Assembly: GCA_019115725.1 (NCBI GenBank)
Contig: DXCY01000108.1
Coordinates: 1-12,256 of the forward strand
Reading direction: 5' to 3'
From: Candidatus Luteimonas excrementigallinarum
GTDB lineage: Bacteria > Pseudomonadota > Gammaproteobacteria > Xanthomonadales > Xanthomonadaceae
DNA length: 12,256 nt
Of the stretch, positions 4,857 to 10,330 are shown piece after piece. Position numbers and translations under genes: made by a program. The notes under the pieces were generated by a model. That model made no database searches. It was not told the DNA's origin and saw nothing but the letters and a program-made list of their open reading frames with translations. Within the stretch, counting starts at the first letter, position 1. Every line of letters starts with the position of its first letter.

Positions 4857-7289
4857 ATGTCAAAACCACCAAGCAAGCGCGGCAGCGGCCGCGGTACGAA
4901 ATCCACCGGCAAGGCCGGTGGCGGCCCACGTTCCAGTGCGGGCGCGAAGCGCGCCGGTGGCGGGAAGCTGCCCCCCTGGATGCCGGAACCGGCGCCACAG
5001 CCGCGCGGCAAGGGCGGTGGGAAAAGCGGTGGCAAGGGCGGTTTCCGCGATCCGTATGCCGAGCGCGAGGCGGGCCGCTATGCGAATCCGATTCCCAGCC
5101 GCGAGGCGATCCTGCAGGTGCTGTCCGATGCGGATGGCCCGCGCAAGGCGGAGGAGATCGCGGACATCCTCGATCTGACCGCGCCGGACCGTTTCGAAGC
5201 GCTGGAAAAGCGCCTCGGGGCGATGGTGCGCGATGGCCAGCTGCTGCGTAACCGCCGCGGCGGCTTCGTGCCCGCGGGCGAGGTGGAGCTGATTGCCGGC
5301 ACGGTGATCGCCAACCCCGACGGCTTCGGCTTCATGCGCCCCGATACCGGCGCCGGCGACGACCTGTTCCTGCCGCCGTATGAAATGCGCAAGGCCATGC
5401 ACGGCGACCGGGTGATGGCCAGCGTGTCCGGCATGGACGCGCGCGGCCGCCGCGAAGGCGTGATCGTGGAAGTGCTGGAGCGTCGCTCGACCCGGCTGCT
5501 GGGGCGCTTCAATACCGAATCCGGCATCAGCTTCGTGGTGCCCGACGATAAGCGGGTCCTGCGCAACGTGCAGATCCCGCAGGATGCCACCGAAGGCGCC
5601 AAGCACGGCCAGCTGGTGGTGTGCGAGATCGTCCACGCCCCCGATACCCACCGCCCGCCGATCGGGCGCGTGCTGTCGGTGCTCGGCGATGTGCTCAAGC
5701 CATCGCTGGTGGTGGAAGCCGCCATCCACGGCCACGGTCTGCCTTACGAATTCCCGCAGGAAGTGCTGGATGAAGCCGCCGCGGTGCCGGTGGAAGTCAC
5801 CCAGGCCGATATCGCCGGACGCAAGGACATCCGCCACCTGCCGCTGGTCACCATCGACGGCGAGGACGCCAAGGACTTCGACGACGCGGTGTACTGCGAA
5901 GCCGGTCGCGATGGCTTCCGCCTGATCGTGGCTATTGCCGACGTGTCGCACTACGTGCGCCCGGAGCAGCCGCTGGACGACGAAGCCCAGCTGCGCGCGA
6001 CCAGCGTGTACTTCCCCGGCTTCGTGATCCCGATGCTGCCCGAGACCCTGTCCAACGGCATCTGCTCGCTCAAGCCCAAGGTCGACCGGCTGTGCTTCGT
6101 GTGCGACATGCGGGTTGGCCGCGACGGCACCGTGCACGAATCCGAGTTCTACGAAGCGGTGATGCACTCGCACGCGCGCCTCACTTACACCCAGGTCTGG
6201 GACGCGGTGGGTGAGGAGGATCCGCAGGCGCAGAAGGAACTCGGCGCCGTACTGCCGCACGTGCGCACCCTGCACAAGCTGTACAAGGTGCTGGCGCGTG
6301 CGCGGCAGAAGCGCGGGGCGATCGAGTTCGAGACCTCCGAGGTGCGCTTCGAGCTGGACAACACCGGCGAGGTGGTGCGCGCCGGCATGCTGGTGCGCAA
6401 CGATGCGCACAAGCTGATCGAAGAGTGCATGATCGCGGCCAACGTGGAGGCGGCGAAGTTCCTGCTCGACACCGAGATCCCGGCCCCGTACCGCATCCAC
6501 GACAAGCCGCCGGAATCCAAGTACCTGGACCTGCTGGAATTCCTCAAGGAGTTCCAGCTGCGCCTGCCGACCTGGGCCAAGGTGCGGCCGAAGGATTTCA
6601 CCGCGCTGCTCAACCGCGTGCGCGAGCGTCCCGAGGGCCCGCTGCTGGAGTCGGTGCTGCTGCGCAGCCAGAGCCTGGCGGTGTACTCGGTGGAGAACAT
6701 CGGCCACTTCGGCCTGGCGCTCGACTACTACGCCCACTTCACCTCGCCGATCCGCCGCTACCCGGACCTGCTGGTGCACCGGGCGATCAAGCACGCGCTG
6801 TCCGGCAAGAGCAAGCAGAGCTTCAAGTACACCAACCGCGAGATGGTGGGCTTGGCGCTGCAGAGCTCGGAGAAGGGCCGTCGCGCCGACGAAGCCTCGC
6901 GCGAGGTCGACGACCGCTACCGCGCAGCGTGGATGGAAGAGCACGTGGGCGGAGAGTTCGACGGGGTGATCAGCGGGGTCACCAGCTTCGGGTTGTTCAT
7001 CGAGCTGGACGAATCCAAGGTCAACGGTCTGGTCCACGTGACCCAGCTGCCGCACGACTTCTACCGCTTCGACCCGATCCGCCGCACCCTCACCGGCGAC
7101 CGCCGCGGCCGCGAATACCGCCTTGGCGACCGCGCGCGCGTGCGCGTGCTCAAGGCCAGCCTGGAAGAGCGCAAGATCGATTTCGCCCTGGTCGAAGAAG
7201 CCGAGCCGCAGGGCAAAAAGGCCCCCAAGCCGCCGAAAGACCTGACCGAACGCGGCAAGCCGGCCAAGCGCAAGAAACAGCCGTACTGA
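4857..7289 (+). CDS. rnr: Ribonuclease R (3'-5' exoribonuclease)
   Basis: An 810-residue RNase R of the RNB/RNase II family. It degrades structured RNA processively 3' to 5' in the cytoplasm and takes part in rRNA quality control and trans-translation. Residues 1-63 are a low-complexity tail rich in Lys, Arg, Gly and Pro. A winged helix follows from DPYAEREAGRYANPIPSREA (65-84) to about 140, then cold-shock domains (about 145-310, with GTVIANPDGFGFMRPD). The catalytic RNB domain (about 322-650) has DGEDAKDFDD with Asp334, Asp340, Asp342 and Asp343, matching E. coli D272, D278, D280 and D281; HFTSPIRRYPDLLVHRAI is at 627-644. An S1 domain covers about 698-780 and a basic tail ends the protein. 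No Shine-Dalgarno sequence precedes the ATG. rlmB follows on the same strand, as in E. coli, but across 285 bp of REPIN repeats, so separate transcription is possible. Confidence 0.97.
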   Translation: MSKPPSKRGSGRGTKSTGKAGGGPRSSAGAKRAGGGKLPPWMPEPAPQPRGKGGGKSGGKGGFRDPYAEREAGRYANPIPSREAILQVLSDADGPRKAEEIADILDLTAPDRFEALEKRLGAMVRDGQLLRNRRGGFVPAGEVELIAGTVIANPDGFGFMRPDTGAGDDLFLPPYEMRKAMHGDRVMASVSGMDARGRREGVIVEVLERRSTRLLGRFNTESGISFVVPDDKRVLRNVQIPQDATEGAKHGQLVVCEIVHAPDTHRPPIGRVLSVLGDVLKPSLVVEAAIHGHGLPYEFPQEVLDEAAAVPVEVTQADIAGRKDIRHLPLVTIDGEDAKDFDDAVYCEAGRDGFRLIVAIADVSHYVRPEQPLDDEAQLRATSVYFPGFVIPMLPETLSNGICSLKPKVDRLCFVCDMRVGRDGTVHESEFYEAVMHSHARLTYTQVWDAVGEEDPQAQKELGAVLPHVRTLHKLYKVLARARQKRGAIEFETSEVRFELDNTGEVVRAGMLVRNDAHKLIEECMIAANVEAAKFLLDTEIPAPYRIHDKPPESKYLDLLEFLKEFQLRLPTWAKVRPKDFTALLNRVRERPEGPLLESVLLRSQSLAVYSVENIGHFGLALDYYAHFTSPIRRYPDLLVHRAIKHALSGKSKQSFKYTNREMVGLALQSSEKGRRADEASREVDDRYRAAWMEEHVGGEFDGVISGVTSFGLFIELDESKVNGLVHVTQLPHDFYRFDPIRRTLTGDRRGREYRLGDRARVRVLKASLEERKIDFALVEEAEPQGKKAPKPPKDLTERGKPAKRKKQPY

Positions 7290-7300
7290 TCCGCCACCCC

Positions 7301-7364
7301 GTGGGTCGGGGCTGCGCCCCCGACACCCGAATCCCCCCGCGTCGGCCACGTAGGGCCGACCTGC
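7301..7364. repeat. REPIN copy 1 (type X + inverted type Y)
   Basis: The type X hairpin GTGGGTCGGGGCTGCGCCCC-CGAC (7301-7324) is followed by a 16-nt spacer and an inverted type Y hairpin (7341-7364). The GTAG-like heads point outward, which is the REPIN arrangement. It starts 12 bp after the rnr stop. It is the first of three copies with a 73-bp period. Confidence 0.85.
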
Positions 7365-7373
7365 TGCCACCCC

Positions 7374-7437
7374 GTGGGTCGGGGCTGCGCCTCCGACACC
7401 CGAATCCTCCCGCGTCGGCCGCGTAGGGCCGACCTAC
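7374..7437. repeat. REPIN copy 2 (type X + inverted type Y)
   Basis: An exact 73-bp offset from copy 1. Type X occupies 7374-7397, with one arm changed to CTCCGAC, leaving a G-T wobble. Inverted type Y occupies 7414-7437 and ends with an intact CTAC. The copies are separated by 9 nt (CTGCCACCCC-like) and differ at only a few positions, so they arose by recent tandem duplication. Confidence 0.85.
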
Positions 7438-7446
7438 AGCCATCCT

Positions 7447-7545
7447 GTAGGTCGGGGCTACGCCCCCGACACCCCGCGAATTTTCTTATCCCGCGTTCGC
7501 CGCAATACACGCATCCCCCGCGTCGGCCGCACCCGGCCGACCTAC
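7447..7545. repeat. REPIN copy 3, longer spacer
   Basis: Type X at 7447-7470 is a perfect copy with a GTAG head. The spacer is expanded to 51 nt and includes AATTTTCTTAT. Inverted type Y lies at 7522-7545, where the loop has changed from GCGTAG to GCACCC while both arms stay perfect. It ends CTACAAT, which creates a TACAAT hexamer (7543-7548) 26 nt before rlmB. Confidence 0.8.
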
Positions 7546-7574
7546 AATATGCGGATGTACTGGACCTTCATGTC

Positions 7575-8321
7575 ATGAGCAAACAATCCCCCTGGATCGC
7601 CGGCATCAATGCCGTGGCCGCCGCCATCGAGCACGATGCGGACAACGTGCGCGAGGTGCTGGTTGAGGCCGGCGCCAAGAACCCGCGCATCGCCGATATC
7701 GAATCCAATGCCCAGCGCAAGGACATCGATGTGCGCCGCGTTACCCAGCAGGCGCTGGACGGCGTGGCCGGCGGGCTGCGGCACCAGGGCGTTGCCGCCC
7801 GCTACGCCGCGGCGAAGACCTGGGACGAGTCGGAACTGTCCGGGCTTGTCGACGCCGCCGAAGGCAAGGCGCTGGTGCTGGTGCTCGACGGCGTGCAGGA
7901 TCCGCACAATCTCGGCGCCTGCCTGCGCAGCGCCGCGGCCGCAGGCGCCACCGCTGTGGTGATTCCCAAGGACAAGGCCGTGCAGGTCAACGCCACCGTG
8001 CGCAAAACCTCGGCCGGCGCCGCCGACACCATTCCCGTGGTCCGGGTCACCAACCTGGCCCGCGCGCTGCGCGACCTGCAGAAGCAGGGCGTCTGGATCC
8101 ACGGCCTGGCCGGCGAGGCCACCACGCCCATCCACAAGGCCGACCTGACCGGCAACGTGGCCCTGGTGCTCGGCGGGGAAGCCGACGGCCTGCGCCGCCT
8201 CACCCGCGAAACCTGCGATCACCTGGTGAACATTCCCATGCCCGGCGGCTTCGAGAGCCTGAACGTCTCCGTCGCCACCGGCATTGCCCTGTTCGAAGCG
8301 GTGCGCCAGCGCATTCCGTAG
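7575..8321 (+). CDS. rlmB: 23S rRNA (guanosine-2251-2'-O-)methyltransferase RlmB
   Basis: A 248-residue SPOUT-class 2'-O-methyltransferase (E. coli 243). It methylates Gm2251 in the peptidyl-transferase P loop of 23S rRNA using SAM. The N-terminal RNA-binding domain begins SPWIAGINAVAAAIEHD and ends near LRHQGVAARY (68-77). The SPOUT domain holds DPHNLGACLRSA (109-120, motif 1), LVLGGEADGLRRLTRE (197-212, motif 2) and IPMPGGFESLNVSVATGI (220-237, motif 3), all close to the E. coli protein. The ATG at 7575 gives the expected N-terminus; the in-frame extension upstream would be translated REP repeat. The Shine-Dalgarno is weak. The protein ends two residues after the conserved AVRQR, at a TAG inside a GTAG REP head. 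It pairs with rnr in the usual RNA-metabolism neighbourhood. Confidence 0.96.
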   Translation: MSKQSPWIAGINAVAAAIEHDADNVREVLVEAGAKNPRIADIESNAQRKDIDVRRVTQQALDGVAGGLRHQGVAARYAAAKTWDESELSGLVDAAEGKALVLVLDGVQDPHNLGACLRSAAAAGATAVVIPKDKAVQVNATVRKTSAGAADTIPVVRVTNLARALRDLQKQGVWIHGLAGEATTPIHKADLTGNVALVLGGEADGLRRLTRETCDHLVNIPMPGGFESLNVSVATGIALFEAVRQRIP

Positions 8322-8329
8322 GTCGGCCC
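8318..8329 (+). repeat. Truncated GTAG REP overlapping the rlmB stop
   Basis: GTAGGTCGGCCC is the head and left arm of a type Y REP, but the right arm is missing. The TAG at 8319-8321 ends rlmB. The remaining gap to 8417 holds a short GCCGGC/GCCGGC hairpin (around 8378-8397) and nothing else. Confidence 0.6.
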
Positions 8330-8417
8330 GCGCCATCACCTGCAGCCCACATTGCCGTCGCGAGACTGGAAGCGGGTGCCGGCTATTCACGCCGGCCTGC
8401 AACCAGGGAGAGTTCGC

Positions 8418-8594
8418 ATGATCAAGTGGGCCATCATCTTCGCCATCATTGGCCTGATTGCCGGTGCCGTCGGCTTCACCGGCATGGCCGGCGCCGCGAT
8501 GGGCATCGCCCAGTTCCTGTTCTGGACCGCGATCATCATCGCCGTGATCCTGTTTGTCCTCGGCTTCACCGTGTTCAAGAAGATCACGCGGTAG
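8418..8594 (+). CDS. DUF1328 / UPF0391 small membrane protein (YtjA-like)
   Basis: A 58-residue inner-membrane protein with two hydrophobic helices: IKWAIIFAIIGLIAGAVGF (2-20) and FLFWTAIIIAVILFVLGFTV (33-52). A small-residue segment GMAGAAMGIA lies between them, and the tail FKKITR is basic. The glycine-alanine middle and the length fit the UPF0391/YtjA family, whose role is unknown; links to envelope or osmotic stress in some bacteria are only correlative. The start is supported by AGGGAG (8405-8410), 7 nt before the ATG. It follows rlmB by 96 bp, so it could be co-transcribed or have its own promoter. Its TAG stop is preceded by G, forming GTAG just before the second REP cluster. Confidence 0.88.
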   Translation: MIKWAIIFAIIGLIAGAVGFTGMAGAAMGIAQFLFWTAIIIAVILFVLGFTVFKKITR

Positions 8595-8601
8595 CGGGGG
8601 T

Positions 8602-8625
8602 GTCGGCGGCGTAGCGCCGATCTAC
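8602..8625 (-). repeat. GTAG-class REP, type Z, copy 1
   Basis: The arms GTCGGCG (8602-8608) and CGCCGAT (8615-8621) enclose GCGTAG and end in CTAC. Read on the minus strand it is GTAG plus a 7-6-7 hairpin. It is 8 bp from the DUF1328 stop codon and could serve as its 3' barrier. Confidence 0.8.
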
Positions 8626-8646
8626 GGAGGACGGTGCGGTCGGCCC

Positions 8647-8733
8647 GTAGGTCGGCCCTATGCGGCCGACGCGGGGGATGTTTCGGCTGGGGCGTTTGGT
8701 TCGCCGCGCGTCGGTGGCGTAGCGCCGACCTAC
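8647..8733. repeat. REPIN of 87 nt (type Y + inverted type Z), copy 1
   Basis: Type Y GTAG-GTCGGCC-CTATGC-GGCCGAC (8647-8670) is joined by a 39-nt spacer containing GGGGGATGTTTCGG to inverted type Z (8710-8733). The heads point outward. The spacer is unlike that of the first array, so the two arrays expanded independently. Confidence 0.85.
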
Positions 8734-8754
8734 GGAGGATGGTGCGATCAGCCG

Positions 8755-8842
8755 GTAGGTCGGCCCTACGCGGCCGACGCGGGGGATGTTTCGGTCGGGG
8801 CGTTTGGTTCGCCGGGGCGTCGGTGGCGTAGCACCGACCTAC
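8755..8842. repeat. REPIN of 88 nt (type Y + inverted type Z), copy 2
   Basis: A near-identical duplicate of the previous element, offset by 108-109 bp, with type Y at 8755-8778 and inverted type Z at 8819-8842. The 21-nt link between copies (GGAGGATGGTGCG-like) is also repeated. Together, 8602-8842 is a tandem array of just over two units. Confidence 0.85.
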
Positions 8843-8868
8843 GGAGGGACGTGGGGGTATCTGGAACT

Positions 8869-8907
8869 ATTAGATATAGCTTTTTGCAGGTAAAAGATGT
8901 ATCTTTT
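8869..8907. promoter_or_regulatory. AT-rich twin palindrome, candidate operator of the PadR-SIP operon
   Basis: AAAAGAT-GT-ATCTTTT (8892-8907) is a perfect 7-bp inverted repeat. A degenerate copy, ATTAGAT-AT-AGCTTTT, lies at 8869-8884. The cores AGATATAGCTTTTT (8872-8885) and AGATGTATCTTTTT (8895-8908) match at 12 of 14 bases and are 23 bp apart. The island is AT-rich within GC-rich DNA and ends about 42 bp before the PadR start. A PadR-family dimer is the obvious candidate binder; this is inferred. No confident -35/-10 pair could be fixed within it. Confidence 0.6.
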
Positions 8908-8949
8908 TACGCCTTGCCACCACTCCCAAGCCCGTAAACCACGCCCCCA

Positions 8950-9474
8950 GTGCCCCCAGCCGCATCCGCCAAGGTTCCTGCACGCCCGCGCCCCAGGCGT
9001 CCGCGCACGCCGCATGTGCTCGGCCACGGCGACCTGCGCCTGCTGCTGCTCGGCCTGCTGCAGACCCAGCCCCGGCATGGATACGAGCTGATCCAGCTGA
9101 TCGCCGGCATCTTCCACGGCCGTTACCAGCCCAGCGCCGGGGCGCTGTATCCCACGCTGTCCCAGCTCCAGGCCGATGGCCTGGTCAGCAGCCGCAAGGA
9201 CGGCCAGCGCCGTCTGCATGAGCTCACCGCCGAGGGCAGGGCATGGATCGAGGCCAATGCCGAGGCCATCGTGCAGGCCCGCCTGCGCACCGAACAGAGT
9301 GCGCACGCGCTGGTCAAGGCGGGCATCCCCGCGCCGGTGCGCGAGGCCATGGAAGAGATCAAGCAGGCCCTGTCCCGCCACGAAGGGCATTGGAACACCG
9401 CCCGCGCCAACGACGTGGCCGCGATCCTGCGCCGCGCCGCCACCGATATCGCCACTATGGATCCCGCCCCATGA
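8950..9474 (+). CDS. PadR-family transcriptional regulator, YqjI-like
   Basis: A 174-residue cytoplasmic repressor-type protein. The PadR winged helix spans about 24-100: LGHGDLRLLLLGLLQ (24-38), RHGYELIQLI (42-51), then YQPSAGALYPTLSQLQADGL (59-78), the recognition helix and wing. An alpha-helical dimerisation tail follows (about 100-170). The segment GHGDLRL, the HGYELI motif and the YPTL motif match E. coli YqjI, which controls the ferric reductase gene yqjH. Unlike YqjI there is no His/Cys-rich metal-binding N-terminus, only a basic ARPRPRRPRTPH stretch. The start is a GTG at 8950 without Shine-Dalgarno; an in-frame stop at 8935-8937 limits it, and GTG 9016 is an alternative. Its TGA overlaps the ATG of the reductase (ATGA), so the two are translationally coupled. 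Autoregulation through the upstream palindromes is likely. Confidence 0.85.
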   Translation: MPPAASAKVPARPRPRRPRTPHVLGHGDLRLLLLGLLQTQPRHGYELIQLIAGIFHGRYQPSAGALYPTLSQLQADGLVSSRKDGQRRLHELTAEGRAWIEANAEAIVQARLRTEQSAHALVKAGIPAPVREAMEEIKQALSRHEGHWNTARANDVAAILRRAATDIATMDPAP

Positions 9475-10247
9475 CCCAGCACGAAAGCCGTACCGTCCGC
9501 CATCCGCTCGTCTTCCGCCGCCTGCAGGTGCGCGAAGTGACCGATCTCACCCCGCACATGCGCCGCATCGTGGTGGGTGGCCCGGAGCTGGAGGGCTTCC
9601 GCAGCGGCGCACCGGATGACCACATCAAGGTGTTCTTCCCCAATCCCGAGGGTGAATACGTCACCCCCACGCCCGGCCCGGATGGCCCGGTGTTCCCCGA
9701 AGGGAAGACCCCCTCGCCCGCCCGCGATTACACCCCGCGCCATTACGATCCGGCCGCCGGCACGCTGACGATCGACTTCGTGATCCACGGCGACGGCCCG
9801 GCCAGCAACTGGGCCGAGCAGGCCAGGGCCGGCGACGCCTTCGCCTTTGGCGGCCCGCGCGGCTCGTTCGTGGCCGCGGATGATTTCGACCACTACGTGA
9901 TGGTCGGCGACGAAACCGCGCTGCCCGCCATCGCCCGCTGGCTGGAGGAAATGCCAGCCGGCCGCAAGGCCAGCGTGCTGATCGAGATTCCCGAGGAGGC
10001 CGACCGCCAGCAGCTGACTACCCGCGCCGACGTCAGCATCACCTGGCTGCCGCGCAACGGGGCCGATGCCGCCACCAGCCAGTTGCTGGAAGAGGCCTTG
10101 GCCGGCGTGGCGCCGGAGGGCGACACCTTTTGGTGGATCGCCTGCGAATCCGCGCGTGCCCGTCGCATGCGCGTCTCCCTGACCGGGCAGCGCAACGTCC
10201 CCAAAGACTGGATCCGCGCCACCGGCTACTGGAAACACACCTCGTAA
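9471..10247 (+). CDS. Siderophore-interacting protein, FAD ferric-chelate reductase (YqjH/ViuB family)
   Basis: A 258-residue cytoplasmic flavoprotein that reduces Fe(III)-siderophores with NAD(P)H, releasing Fe(II). The N-terminal FAD-binding barrel has the flavin motif RDYTPR (85-90), IDFVIHGDGPASNW (101-114) and GGPRGSF (127-133). The C-terminal nucleotide-binding SIP domain contains VGDETALPAIARWLEE (145-160), the ACESAR segment (224-229) that matches the family's G-E-x-x motif, and the terminal GYWK (252-255). Length fits the family (E. coli YqjH about 254). The ATG lies inside the stop of the preceding PadR gene, so expression should follow it. A terminator hairpin starts 48 bp after its stop. 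No siderophore synthesis or receptor gene is in view. Confidence 0.93.
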   Translation: MTQHESRTVRHPLVFRRLQVREVTDLTPHMRRIVVGGPELEGFRSGAPDDHIKVFFPNPEGEYVTPTPGPDGPVFPEGKTPSPARDYTPRHYDPAAGTLTIDFVIHGDGPASNWAEQARAGDAFAFGGPRGSFVAADDFDHYVMVGDETALPAIARWLEEMPAGRKASVLIEIPEEADRQQLTTRADVSITWLPRNGADAATSQLLEEALAGVAPEGDTFWWIACESARARRMRVSLTGQRNVPKDWIRATGYWKHTS

Positions 10248-10292
10248 CCGGACGCGGCGCCTCTGCCGGCGGGCGGAACTGCGGGGGCGCGA

Positions 10293-10298
10293 TACAAT
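10293..10298 (+). promoter_or_regulatory. Candidate -10 box of icmF
   Basis: TACAAT matches TATAAT at 5 of 6 positions. It would place transcription start near 10304-10306 and give a leader of about 26 nt. The upstream DNA is GC-rich and has no good -35. The box overlaps the left arm of a terminator hairpin. Confidence 0.4.
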
Positions 10299-10317
10299 CG
10301 GGGATTCCCGATTTTTT
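10296..10317 (+). terminator. Rho-independent terminator between the SIP gene and icmF
   Basis: The perfect 7-bp stem AATCGGG (10296-10302) and CCCGATT (10307-10313) has a 4-nt loop and six T residues (10312-10317). It ends the PadR-SIP transcript and stops 13 bp before the icmF ATG. GGA at about 10320-10322 is the only hint of an icmF ribosome site. Confidence 0.85.
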
Positions 10318-10330
10318 CTGGACCCGCACC

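Noticed and set aside
4860..7370. An 836-codon open frame on the minus strand opposite rnr
   Set aside because: It is the antisense shadow of a strongly conserved GC-rich gene; its product is His/Ala/Gln-rich low complexity, runs into REP repeats and has no family features.
7301..8842. Possible CRISPR array in the regularly spaced repeats
   Set aside because: Spacers are themselves repeated, units are palindromic GTAG-headed hairpins with 73 or 108-bp periods, and no cas gene is present.
8554..8937. Plus-strand open frames through the second REP array
   Set aside because: They are in-frame translations of tandem repeats, without a ribosome site, and they overlap the DUF1328 gene end.
9123..10238. 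A 371-codon minus-strand frame opposite the PadR and SIP genes
   Set aside because: Both plus-strand genes have clear family motifs and coupled ATGA overlap; the opposite frame is a shadow.
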